64,000 nucleotides of DNA from CAVQWH01 sp963717595 (GTDB lineage Bacteria > Patescibacteriota > Saccharimonadia > Saccharimonadales > Saccharimonadaceae): positions 434,001 through 498,000 of the forward strand of contig CAVQWH010000001.1 in NCBI GenBank assembly GCA_963717595.1, read 5' to 3'. The first letter of the stretch is position 1, and each line of letters starts with the position of its first letter. The notes under the pieces were generated by a model that was given only the letters and a program-made list of their open reading frames with translations, was not told the DNA's origin and did no database searches. Below are positions 25,524-32,975 of the stretch, piece by piece. Both the position numbers and the translations under genes were made by a program.

Positions 25524-25641
25524 TAAAAAAACAACCCCGAAGGGCTGTTCTTATAAAAAAAGATCCCCAGCTTCTTAAGCATCAGGGGCCTTCCATTTAT
25601 GCATCACTACATAAGTTAGCATAAACGATATCATGATGCAA
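25524..25641 (-). promoter_or_regulatory. Attenuator-like leader with mini-ORF and two tandem terminators
   Basis: On the reverse strand the -35 TTGCAT (25641-25636), a 17-nt spacer and the -10 TAACTT (25618-25613) form a promoter. Eight nt later a nine-codon ORF begins (25604-25575, MHKWKAPDA). Its GCC CCT codons are the 5' arm of hairpin CCCC-GCTT/AAGC-GGGG (25565-25588), which is followed by a T7 run. A second hairpin with GCCC/GGG stem and T7 run (25524-25550) follows, still before the synthetase-like gene. Full transcription must pass both, so conditional termination is likely. Confidence 0.6.
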
Positions 25642-25670
25642 GTATGTTTTTACTAAAAGGAGTTTCTATA

Positions 25671-25699
25671 TTGCATTTTTTATTTAATTATGCTATAAT
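25671..25699 (+). promoter_or_regulatory. Near-consensus promoter of the GC-rich gene at 25769
   Basis: TTGCAT (25671-25676), a 17-nt spacer and TATAAT (25694-25699). Transcription should begin near 25706 and give a leader of about 60 nt with a Shine-Dalgarno sequence, unlike the leaderless neighbours. Confidence 0.75.
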
Positions 25700-25768
25700 A
25701 AACATATTCTGGGGTGGAACTCAGAAAGAACCCTGCATCAATAACTACTTTTGGAAAGGAAGAGAGCT

Positions 25769-26566
25769 ATGTCGGCTCTAACCCGTGATCAGTACATGAA
25801 GGCTCTTCGAGCCTCCGAGCATGTCCAAAACCCAACCATCGAGCAGATGCTTGCGATTTGCCCGCACCTCACGAAGGATCAGGTGGTGGACGGGCTCATG
25901 GGAGAGAAAGGTGGCTACATCGCGCTCCCTCCTGTGATCATCAAATATGGCTTTCGATCGGCCAGCTACTACCCTGGCAGCAAAAACAAGGGGACCGACC
26001 CCTCGTTTGGTGCCGGGCTTAGCCATCGGACCCCATCGTCCTACGCGGACGGCGAGAGCCACGGTGACGCATTCGGCGAGTACCGCTTCATGGCGGAGGC
26101 CATGGCCTATGCCGAAGAGCATTGGCCGGAGAGCCTGCGGCTTGACGACTGGGTCAACTTCCAGGAGGTTTACCTGGATGATCCGACCGATCAAGACGTG
26201 CACGGTAATCCCGAAACCAAAGCCGTGGTTTACGTCTGTCTTAATCGTGACTGGGACGAGATACGCGGCGATCGAACCAAAACGGCGGTTCAGGTTTGGG
26301 ACGACGCTATCTCATTCGCTACTCTTGATTCACTTGAGGGGAGCGAACTCCAAGGCGGTCGTGGTGGCGGCACTGAGTTTGTCTGCGCTCACTGTGGTGG
26401 TGGGCTTGGCCTCTCAATCTGCTACGAGTGCAAGAATCGGTTCCACGACGATCAATACAGGAAGGGAACTTGTATTTCGCTTCCGCCGAAACTGATCAAG
26501 CTTCTTCGAGAGAGCGGACATGAGTTCGCTCTTGACCCGGAGCGGCTGCTCAAAGTTCCGGTGTAA
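25769..26566 (+). CDS. Hypothetical zinc-ribbon protein in a GC-rich cassette
   Basis: A 265-aa protein with no recognised family. Near residue 210 CAHCGG...CYECKNRF has the spacing of a zinc ribbon. The N-terminal region is helical and the centre is Gly/Ser/Tyr-rich. The ATG at 25769 follows GGAAAGGAAGAGAG. Codon third positions are visibly richer in G/C than in neighbouring genes, and the gene stands alone with its own strong promoter and hairpin terminator. This suggests a distinct origin or an expression-optimised orphan. Long open frames on other phases of this GC-rich stretch are shadows. Confidence 0.7.
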   Translation: MSALTRDQYMKALRASEHVQNPTIEQMLAICPHLTKDQVVDGLMGEKGGYIALPPVIIKYGFRSASYYPGSKNKGTDPSFGAGLSHRTPSSYADGESHGDAFGEYRFMAEAMAYAEEHWPESLRLDDWVNFQEVYLDDPTDQDVHGNPETKAVVYVCLNRDWDEIRGDRTKTAVQVWDDAISFATLDSLEGSELQGGRGGGTEFVCAHCGGGLGLSICYECKNRFHDDQYRKGTCISLPPKLIKLLRESGHEFALDPERLLKVPV

Positions 26567-26584
26567 AGTAGGCCGATGCAGGAT

Positions 26585-26610
26585 CCTTCCCGCGCTAAAA
26601 CGCGGGAAGG
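26585..26610 (+). terminator. GC-rich terminator-like hairpin
   Basis: A perfect 10-bp stem, CCTTCCCGCG/CGCGGGAAGG, with loop CTAAAA lies 18 nt after the 25769 gene. There is no clear T run afterwards, so it may protect the 3' end or terminate inefficiently. Confidence 0.65.
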
Positions 26611-26666
26611 CCTCATCCTAAGGTTTTAAAGATTTGAAGTGTTAGGATGAGGTATACTGGTCACCA

Positions 26667-27212
26667 ATGATTAAAATTATCACCAACCCTATCGTAATCC
26701 AACTAATTGGATTTTTTGCGCTAGGACTTTCTTTACTGGTGTACCAGCTAAATAAGCGTAAGAGCATGATTCTGGCTCAAATGTTTAGCAGTCTGCTTTT
26801 TAGCCTGCACTTTCTTTTATTAGGGGCTTATACCGGGTCAATTATGAATTTTATTGGTGCAACACGAAATTTTGCATTTGATAAGTACCGTGACCGTTCA
26901 TGGTCGCCGCTTGTCCTTTGGGCCTTTGTTGCCATACTTAGCTTTGCGTCAATACTTACCTGGGAAGGACCTTTAAGTCTGCTTCCTGCCATAGGAACTA
27001 TTAGTGGAGCTTTTGCCTATTGGCAGCAAACTGCAAAATCTATCAGATTAATTTCTTTGATATCTCCCCCTGCCTGGTTTGTGTATGCTATTTTCTCGCA
27101 TTCGTACGCTGGTATGGTTACAGAAATTTTCGTCCTCTGCTCAGTTTTAGTAGGAATGTATAGACATGATAGGCCTAGTAAAATAAGGGTGCGATCAGGC
27201 GGGGTGGTGTAA
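26667..27212 (+). CDS. YgjV-family inner membrane protein
   Basis: A 181-aa protein with five or six hydrophobic helices. The opening FALGLSLLVYQLNKRKSMILAQ and the following LHFLLLGAYTGSIMNFIGATRNF match the YgjV family (PQ-loop-like fold) of unknown transport function. TATACT at 26653-26658 ends 8 nt before the ATG, with no Shine-Dalgarno sequence, so it is leaderless. Confidence 0.82.
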   Translation: MIKIITNPIVIQLIGFFALGLSLLVYQLNKRKSMILAQMFSSLLFSLHFLLLGAYTGSIMNFIGATRNFAFDKYRDRSWSPLVLWAFVAILSFASILTWEGPLSLLPAIGTISGAFAYWQQTAKSIRLISLISPPAWFVYAIFSHSYAGMVTEIFVLCSVLVGMYRHDRPSKIRVRSGGVV

Positions 27213-27213
27213 G

Positions 27214-27258
27214 GGCATTATCTTAGATATAGACGGGACTGCTTATCATCGGGCATAA
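27214..27258 (+). pseudogene. Fragment of a HAD-family phosphatase gene
   Basis: This 45-nt stretch encodes GIILDIDGTAYHRA before a stop. The D-x-D-G-T core with flanking hydrophobic residues is motif I of HAD hydrolases. No upstream start in the same frame and no downstream continuation was seen in 27259-27382. It is probably a decayed remnant, though a chance match over so few codons is possible. Confidence 0.35.
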
Positions 27259-27382
27259 TCAGCGCCAGTTATCGTCTCCAGTAATCTGTGCCAAAAAGTT
27301 TAAGAAACCATGAAGTTACATGCAGTCTTAATGACATTTTACTAAATACAAAACTCTTTATCTATTCTGTTATGATAAACTC

Positions 27383-27961
27383 ATGAAACTAACTGTCGTT
27401 CGTCATGGCCAGACAATAGAGAATATAAAACTTATTATACAGGGCCAAACAGACGGTACCTTATCTAGCCTAGGTATTAAACAAAGCAATCATCTAGCCT
27501 CAGATTTAAGTGCTAAATCATTTGATGTGATTATAAGTTCAGACTTAGGGCGCTGTACTGTGCTAGCTGAAAAGATACACAAATATCATCCCGATACGCC
27601 GCTAATACTTTCGCCGGCACTGCGTGAAATTTGTTACGGGGCGTATCAGGGTAAGCCGGTAAGCAGTCTGAATATAGATGATTTTCCGGGTACTAAGTTG
27701 ACCCAGAAAGTACCGGATGGCGAATCTTGGATGGATTTAAGTAAGAGAATACGACTATTTTTAAATGAGACCTATGAGAAATATAAAAATAATAGCGTTT
27801 TGCTCGTAACTCACGATCGGCCCATACAAATGATGCGTGCCTACTTTGATCAGGCGCCTCTAAGTGGAATAAACGACGCGCCGCCGACCCCAAACTGCGG
27901 TATAAGACGCTGGACTATGCACAGGCCAGTATCACAGTCTGATTTAAAAGCAGATATCTAG
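27383..27961 (+). CDS. Histidine phosphatase family protein (phosphoglycerate mutase-like)
   Basis: A 192-aa protein with the catalytic phospho-histidine motif in LTVVRHGQTIEN (His 7), the acid residue in LREICYGAYQGK, and the second histidine in LLVTHDRPIQM. The length is normal for the branch that includes CobC-, GpmB- and broad-range phosphatases; the substrate is unknown. TATGAT at 27371-27376 ends 6 nt before the ATG (leaderless). It overlaps the convergent transporter gene by 4 nt. Confidence 0.9.
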   Translation: MKLTVVRHGQTIENIKLIIQGQTDGTLSSLGIKQSNHLASDLSAKSFDVIISSDLGRCTVLAEKIHKYHPDTPLILSPALREICYGAYQGKPVSSLNIDDFPGTKLTQKVPDGESWMDLSKRIRLFLNETYEKYKNNSVLLVTHDRPIQMMRAYFDQAPLSGINDAPPTPNCGIRRWTMHRPVSQSDLKADI

Positions 27962-28827
27962 CCCAGGCTCAATATAGCCAGCCCTATTAAGCCGGCTATG
28001 GCAGCTAAGATTTTTATCTTTAAATGGTACTTTTCGCGCAGGAAAAAATAAGCTGATACCACAATCATAACAGGTAAAAAACCGGTGAATGCGCCAACTA
28101 TTGCGGCGCTTTTGCTTATGAGTAGTGCTGCTACGAACGCAATGCCTTTTATAGATTTAGCAAATGATATGGCTAGCACTTTCAAGCCATACTTGCGATT
28201 AATAACTGCGCCAAGATGACGGCGCTGCGGCCAGGCGAATACTGCCATCCAAAAAGTTTGAAAACCCAATCCATACACTAGTAACGATCCCATACCTATG
28301 CGCTTCAGCATCCAGCTTTCAAACACAGTACCAGAGCCCCAGAAAAGGACCGATAATAGTGCTATCATAATCCCTATCTTGGTGCTTTTTACGCTGTGGC
28401 TGTAGGTTGTAATAGATACCAAAAAGGCCGAAATAAATATAATTACCGCACCAACAAGCTGTTGTGAAGTTAAGTCTTGAGATAGCAACAAAGCGGCTAG
28501 AATTATGGTAATAACTGGACCAAGATTATTAATAATTCCGAATAAGCCTGCATCTACGTTTTTACTGGCTCGGTAAGCCAGTATCTCTGTTAGAGGAAAT
28601 ATTATACTGACAATGAACAGGATAATTATATTGTCCCAGCCAATATTCGCATTAAAACCAATAAAAAATAATACAGTCAGTAGCGCTAGTGGATAATGAA
28701 TACCTACAAAAAATACTCCATTGACCAGCCGATTGTACTGAGGAATAGTCTTACCGAGCTGCCTTTGCAGCAGTCCTACTGCGGTTCCGAGTATTAAAAA
28801 GCATGTAAGCAAAAACTGCCAGGTCAT
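27958..28827 (-). CDS. EamA/DMT-superfamily transporter
   Basis: A 289-aa protein with ten hydrophobic segments in two repeats of five, the EamA layout. Typical stretches are LGPVITIILAALLLSQDLTS in repeat 1 and FTGFLPVMIVVSAYFFLREK in repeat 2. Substrates of this family range from metabolites to amino acids and cannot be predicted. A reverse-strand TATAGT box ends 7 nt before the ATG, again leaderless. Confidence 0.85.
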   Translation of the reverse strand: MTWQFLLTCFLILGTAVGLLQRQLGKTIPQYNRLVNGVFFVGIHYPLALLTVLFFIGFNANIGWDNIIILFIVSIIFPLTEILAYRASKNVDAGLFGIINNLGPVITIILAALLLSQDLTSQQLVGAVIIFISAFLVSITTYSHSVKSTKIGIMIALLSVLFWGSGTVFESWMLKRIGMGSLLVYGLGFQTFWMAVFAWPQRRHLGAVINRKYGLKVLAISFAKSIKGIAFVAALLISKSAAIVGAFTGFLPVMIVVSAYFFLREKYHLKIKILAAIAGLIGLAILSLG

Positions 28828-28875
28828 GAGTTAGACTATAGCACGACCTTCAGGCTATTTTGCTATAGTAAAACC

Positions 28876-29217
28876 ATGAAAAATTACCGAGTAGTGTTTA
28901 GAGAAGTTGACCGTGATAAGTTTAACGAAATAGCCGAAGGCTTGAAAACTATTGAAACCCGGGCGGCTACAGTCAGATACCAACCCGTTAAAGCTGGCGA
29001 TAGATTCACGTTTGTTTGCGGAAAAGATAAGTTTATAAAAACTATAGCTAAAGTCCAGCATTTTAAATCTTTAGACGAGCTTTTTGATAATCTTCCTCTT
29101 CAGAAAATTTTACCTTCTGTAAAAAATAATGATGAGGCTAAAAAGATATACTATAGCTTCACAAACTATAAAGCTAAAATCGAAAAATATGGAATACTGG
29201 CATTTACCTTGAGCTGA
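28876..29217 (+). CDS. ASCH-domain protein
   Basis: A 113-aa protein matching the ASCH/PUA-like fold. The G-x-K-T-x-E-x-R signature GLKTIETRAATVRYQPVKAG is followed by a beta-rich GDRFTFVCG core. These domains bind RNA or act on N4-modified cytosine derivatives. TATAGT at 28864-28869 ends exactly 6 nt before the ATG (leaderless). It forms a run of same-strand genes with the acetyltransferase at 29241, each with its own -10 box. Confidence 0.8.
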   Translation: MKNYRVVFREVDRDKFNEIAEGLKTIETRAATVRYQPVKAGDRFTFVCGKDKFIKTIAKVQHFKSLDELFDNLPLQKILPSVKNNDEAKKIYYSFTNYKAKIEKYGILAFTLS

Positions 29218-29240
29218 CTAATATTTGCTATAGTTAAAGT

Positions 29241-29681
29241 ATGAAGAATGTCAAAGGCGCGGAAATAGTACTTCTTGAACATAAGCACTTGGCTCAGGTC
29301 GAGAAGTGGCCTAGCCGGCATGCTACGGTAAATACTTTGCTTAAACAACCTACCGAATCTCCAGCACGTCATCCTGACTATCATGGCTGGGCGTTAGTGC
29401 GTGATAAAGAGGTGCTTGCGATAGCTACCATTAAAATTAATAAAGAGCATGTAGGCTATATAAATTGCATAGTAAACCCCGGCAATAAGCGCCAAGGAAT
29501 TGGTACAATGCTGATAGGTTATGTTTTAGAACAGCCGCCAGCACAGGATCTTGTTCACCTGCATGCGGTTATCGACTCAGATAATACGGCGGCTCGCCAA
29601 GTTTTGAAGAAGTATGGCTTTACCATGATAGGTAACGACGCAAATGGTTATTTGGAATATGCTAAACATAAGCATTATTAA
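29241..29681 (+). CDS. GNAT-family N-acetyltransferase
   Basis: A 146-aa GNAT fold. The acetyl-CoA binding motif A is NKRQGIGTMLIGYVL (R-x-x-G-x-G/A pattern), and motif B contains DSDNTAARQVLKKYGF. The substrate is unknown. TATAGT at 29229-29234 lies 6 nt before the ATG. Confidence 0.88.
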   Translation: MKNVKGAEIVLLEHKHLAQVEKWPSRHATVNTLLKQPTESPARHPDYHGWALVRDKEVLAIATIKINKEHVGYINCIVNPGNKRQGIGTMLIGYVLEQPPAQDLVHLHAVIDSDNTAARQVLKKYGFTMIGNDANGYLEYAKHKHY

Positions 29682-29738
29682 GCTAAAGTTATGATTATAA
29701 GTTGGACAGATTAATAAAAGTTAAACTAAACTGTTTAT

Positions 29739-30041
29739 ATGATTAAAGAGCAATCAGCCAGTACTTTACTAAAAATCTTGCTAATAGTGTTGGTGATTGG
29801 CGTCGGCGGCTGGCTAGTATGGAATATTGTGGCCAACAATCAAAACGCTATCAACAATCAGTCTAGCTCTAGCCAAGAAGCTCGTAAGGATAGATTTTAT
29901 TTTGAAAATAAATACAAAACCTCGGCAGATAAAGACAAATGCCTGGAAGAATATTATAAAATGTATCCAGAAAATAAGCCTGAAAACCAAAAACCGAACA
30001 AGATTTATCTAGCTCCGCCATGTCCTGGAGTTCCCCAGTAA
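29739..30041 (+). CDS. Small single-pass membrane protein
   Basis: A 100-aa protein with one N-terminal transmembrane helix (about 10-29, LLKILLIVLVIGVGGWLVW), then an Asn/Ser-rich linker and a Lys/Pro-rich outside part with two cysteines. TAAACT at 29727-29732 lies 6 nt before the ATG. Its stop is followed at once by the PQ-loop gene. The function is unknown. Confidence 0.6.
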   Translation: MIKEQSASTLLKILLIVLVIGVGGWLVWNIVANNQNAINNQSSSSQEARKDRFYFENKYKTSADKDKCLEEYYKMYPENKPENQKPNKIYLAPPCPGVPQ

Positions 30042-30042
30042 G

Positions 30043-30343
30043 ATGCCTTTCCATCTTTATAAATATCTAAATAAAAAGAAAGAAATTACGGTTGTTGACA
30101 ACTTGATGACTGCTGCTTCAGTGGTTCCATCCGCTCACTGCTGTGCCGCAAGTTTACGCAATCTATTCCACCCATGATGTTTCTGGTGTCTCACTTGGAA
30201 CTTGGTTAGGCTTTATGACTCTAGGGTTAATTTTCTTAGCCTATGGTATTTTGCACAAAATCAAGCCATTTATCATCAATCAGATTTTGTGGTTTATTTT
30301 AGATTTTTTGGTAGTTGCCGGCATTCTGATGTACAGTAATTAG
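30043..30343 (+). CDS. SemiSWEET-like PQ-loop transporter (one-base frameshift)
   Basis: Two overlapping reading frames make one protein. ATG 30043 opens MPFHLYKYLNKKK...DNLMTAASVV, and from about 30129 a +1 frame continues HPLTAVPQVYAIYSTHDVSG to 30343. Removing one C from the CC at 30127-30128 joins them into about 99 aa with three membrane helices, the size and the Pro-Gln motif (VPQVY) of bacterial SemiSWEET sugar transporters. It starts 1 nt after the previous stop. An indel error is the simplest explanation. Confidence 0.78.
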
Positions 30344-30365
30344 CTTTTGCTATGATAAATCTAAT

Positions 30366-31034
30366 ATGAAGCTGATTTTTAAAAGCAGAAAACATGAAGC
30401 CGGTAATGTACATTCCTTTTATTTTATTAGCCAGGAATCAATTAGCTGGCAGGCAGGCCAGTCGATTCGGTTAGAAATAGAAACCGATTACTTAGCAGAA
30501 GAAAGGCGCTTTACAATTTCTTCTGCACCTAGCGAAAAACATATTGCAATAACTACTAATCTAAGCAAAAGTCCTTTTAAACAAGCGCTAGGTAAGCTAA
30601 AAAAAGGTGATGAAATTAATGGGCATAATATTGAAGGAAATTTCTTGTGGCCTGAAGGTGATGAAGCTCCGATTTTGCTAGCAAATGGTTTGGGTATCAC
30701 GCCATTTCGTGCTCAACTGGCTGAGCGAGTTAATACTGGCCAAGCCCTGCGGGCTAATTTAGTTTATAGTTATCATGCCGACTTAGCAGTGTTTAAAGCA
30801 GAACTTGAGCAGTGGCAGAGAAACCATCCAAAATTAAATATTCAATTTATAGCTGGCCAAAAACTTACCGCAGATCTTGTTGCCAAGATGCTGCCTGATT
30901 TTAAAAAACGCTTAATTTACATTGCAGGCTCTGCTAAGTTTATAAATAAAATATCTTTTGATTTAACTGAAGAATATAAAGTTAAAAAACCTAACATTAA
31001 AGTTGATTCACTAATTAGTTCCGTATCCGTTTAG
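30366..31034 (+). CDS. Ferredoxin-reductase-type FAD/NAD(P) oxidoreductase
   Basis: A 222-aa flavoprotein. The FAD-binding R-x-F-T-I/S-S motif is RRFTISSAPSE, and the nucleotide domain begins ILLANGLGITPFRAQ. It lacks an iron-sulfur domain, so electrons must pass to or from a separate partner. TATGAT at 30351-30356 lies 9 nt before the ATG. Its electron partner is unknown. Confidence 0.86.
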   Translation: MKLIFKSRKHEAGNVHSFYFISQESISWQAGQSIRLEIETDYLAEERRFTISSAPSEKHIAITTNLSKSPFKQALGKLKKGDEINGHNIEGNFLWPEGDEAPILLANGLGITPFRAQLAERVNTGQALRANLVYSYHADLAVFKAELEQWQRNHPKLNIQFIAGQKLTADLVAKMLPDFKKRLIYIAGSAKFINKISFDLTEEYKVKKPNIKVDSLISSVSV

Positions 31035-31084
31035 GCTCAGCCTAGTTTTGTAGTCTATGGTCAGTGGTACAATAGGGTACTAGT

Positions 31085-31891
31085 ATGAAAAAACTTAATG
31101 GATCTGAACTAGCTGGTTATATTAAAGCCCGTCAAGCTAAGGAAGTTCGTGCCCTTAATTCTACGTATAAAACCCATCCTCGCTTAGCGATTATCCAAAC
31201 TAAAGACGATGTAGTTATTAACACTTATATACGCATGAAAAAATCTTATGGGTCAGACATTGGCGTGGATGTAGATTTATATAAAATACCCCAGGCAGAA
31301 GCAAGGGTTAAATTGAGTGAACTTAATAAAGAAAAATCTGTGCATGGAATTATAGTTCAACTTCCGCTAGACGATGTTAGCCAAACGGATGAGCTGGTTA
31401 ATTTGGTAAAACCAAGCAAAGACGTGGACGCCTTGGGTGATAAGGCGAAATTTGATCCGGCAACGCCGGTTGCAATTCAGTGGCTCTTAGCTGGCTATAA
31501 CGTTCCTTTACTTGGCAAAAAAATAATTATTGTGGGGGCGGGCAGGCTGGTTGGCCAGCCGTTAGCTAAGCTATGGCACTCCAGTGGATACGATGTTGAC
31601 ATTGTAGATTCTGGATTAGCCGATTTGGAATCAGCGTTAAAACAAGGTGATGTTATAGTTACCGCCACTGGGCAGCCACGATTAATAAAGAACGCTATGT
31701 TAAAATCTGGTGCCGTGATAGTTGACGCTGGTGTAGCAGCAGAGCATGGCAAAACGCATGGCGACTTGGATGATGAAGTTTATAAGCGCGAGGATTTAAT
31801 TTTGACGCCTAAAAAAGGCGGTGTCGGACCACTTACTGTCTGTGCTTTATTCGAGAACGTTATAAAAGCTGCTCGTTTGCAGACGGGCTGA
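31085..31891 (+). CDS. folD: Bifunctional methylenetetrahydrofolate dehydrogenase/cyclohydrolase
   Basis: A 268-aa FolD. The N-terminal catalytic region has TYIRMKKSYGSDIGVD in place of the usual Y-x-x-x-K segment. HGIIVQLPLDD, SKDVDALGD and GRLVGQPLAKLW are family landmarks, and the C-terminal PKKGGVGPLTVCALFEN is typical. It works with glyA (14542) in one-carbon metabolism. TACAAT lies 11 nt before the ATG. Confidence 0.95.
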   Translation: MKKLNGSELAGYIKARQAKEVRALNSTYKTHPRLAIIQTKDDVVINTYIRMKKSYGSDIGVDVDLYKIPQAEARVKLSELNKEKSVHGIIVQLPLDDVSQTDELVNLVKPSKDVDALGDKAKFDPATPVAIQWLLAGYNVPLLGKKIIIVGAGRLVGQPLAKLWHSSGYDVDIVDSGLADLESALKQGDVIVTATGQPRLIKNAMLKSGAVIVDAGVAAEHGKTHGDLDDEVYKREDLILTPKKGGVGPLTVCALFENVIKAARLQTG

Positions 31892-32269
31892 TTATTTCTT
31901 ATCTAAACCTAGCGCTGCTTTAACGCGGCCGACTACTTGGCGCGGTGTAGCTTCTGCTTTTACTATGTAGCTATGAACGCCTAAAGTTCTTACCTCATTC
32001 GGTGCTTCTTCACGGCCTATGTTTGTAAGAACTATAACTGGAATATGCTTGCCCCACGGCTGTGCCCGCATTTTAGCTAGAGCTTCAGCACCATTCATCT
32101 CTGGCATCTGTAAGTCCAGTAGTACAATATCGGGTTTACTGTTTTCTATAAGCTCAAGACCAGTTTTGCCATTCTCAGCTAAGCCAACTTCGAAGCCTTC
32201 AGCCTCGAACTTCATCCGATACATTTGACTTATGACTTGGTCGTCTTCAACTATTGCAACTTTGCTCAT
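31892..32269 (-). CDS. Single-domain response regulator (CheY-like)
   Basis: A 125-aa receiver domain only. VAIVEDDQ supplies the acidic pair, DIVLLDLQMPEMNG holds the phosphorylated Asp (about 51), VLTNIG holds the conserved Thr, and VKAEATP the conserved Lys. No output domain and no histidine kinase are nearby. It could regulate type IV pili or another phosphorelay; this is inference. Confidence 0.92.
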   Translation of the reverse strand: MSKVAIVEDDQVISQMYRMKFEAEGFEVGLAENGKTGLELIENSKPDIVLLDLQMPEMNGAEALAKMRAQPWGKHIPVIVLTNIGREEAPNEVRTLGVHSYIVKAEATPRQVVGRVKAALGLDKK

Positions 32270-32313
32270 ATCTAATAGTTATGCTAACACGAATATTACA
32301 AGTTCAACAATGA

Positions 32314-32535
32314 CTAGCTAGAAAGAGTTTGGAATAAAACTATAATTAGCCAAACTACGACAGTAACTACCACCGCAATTGAAGAAACTATTTTTATAAA
32401 GCGCTTTTTCTCAAACCACCACTGGCCAAACTTGCCACGATCTACAGCGCTGTAACGTCTTATAGTAGGCTCACTTGGAGTAGCAGAGTCTCTGCCGCGG
32501 TAAATCTTGTTACGTTTTTTCTTGCGTTTGCTCAT
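32314..32535 (-). CDS. Small basic single-pass membrane protein
   Basis: A 73-aa protein with a very basic N-terminal half (MSKRKKKRNKIYRGRD) and one C-terminal helix (about 48-69, VSSIAVVVTVVVWLIIVLF). The topology suggests a cytoplasmic basic tail near the membrane. No family was recognised. Confidence 0.6.
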   Translation of the reverse strand: MSKRKKKRNKIYRGRDSATPSEPTIRRYSAVDRGKFGQWWFEKKRFIKIVSSIAVVVTVVVWLIIVLFQTLSS

Positions 32536-32714
32536 TGTATTTAGTTTAACAATTTAGTGTTAAATAATCGATTGTAATTTACTTATGCTTTTTGCTAATA
32601 TTAATAGGTTTGCAAAATAACAAAAATAACCATCCAGAAGCCCCTTGACAACTTAATTAGCAATGTATAAAATGTTATACAAGTATAACTTTTATAAGAT
32701 AAGAGGCAAGCTAA

Positions 32715-32975
32715 ATGAATGCTGAAAAACATGCGCCAGTTTTTTATGGCACAGCTACAGTAGGCGCTAAAGGCCAGATTGTTATTCCAGTTGAAGCTCG
32801 CGAGAGAATGAAAATAAAACCTGGCGACAAGGTTGTTATTATTGGCCCGCACAATAAACCTCAAGTTATTGGTCTTTGTAGTGAGTCTGCACTTAGTTCA
32901 CTCTTAGAAAGAATTGATAATAAATTAAGTAGTGTACGTGAGGCACTTCAAAACCAGAAAGAAGATAAAAAATAA
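32715..32975 (+). CDS. AbrB/SpoVT-type transcription factor
   Basis: An 86-aa protein with a swapped-hairpin AbrB DNA-binding domain (GTATVGAKGQIVIPVEARERM...PGDKVVII) and a C-terminal helical dimerisation tail. It has an AAGAGGCAAG Shine-Dalgarno-like stretch and a TTGACA plus TATAAA promoter upstream (about 32645-32670). The exporter gene begins directly after its stop codon, so it most likely regulates that exporter. Confidence 0.88.
   Translation: MNAEKHAPVFYGTATVGAKGQIVIPVEARERMKIKPGDKVVIIGPHNKPQVIGLCSESALSSLLERIDNKLSSVREALQNQKEDKK

Noticed and set aside
25700..25735. T-box-like sequence GGGGTGGAAC upstream of the 25769 gene
   Set aside because: It lies on the strand opposite the synthetase-like gene, lacks the T-box core and has no antiterminator structure around it.
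25778..26495. Two long open frames on other phases of the GC-rich gene (141 aa on -, 182 aa on +)
   Set aside because: They lack promoter and Shine-Dalgarno support and arise from the GC-rich codon use of the 25769 gene, whose frame alone has the zinc-ribbon cysteines and proper start signals.
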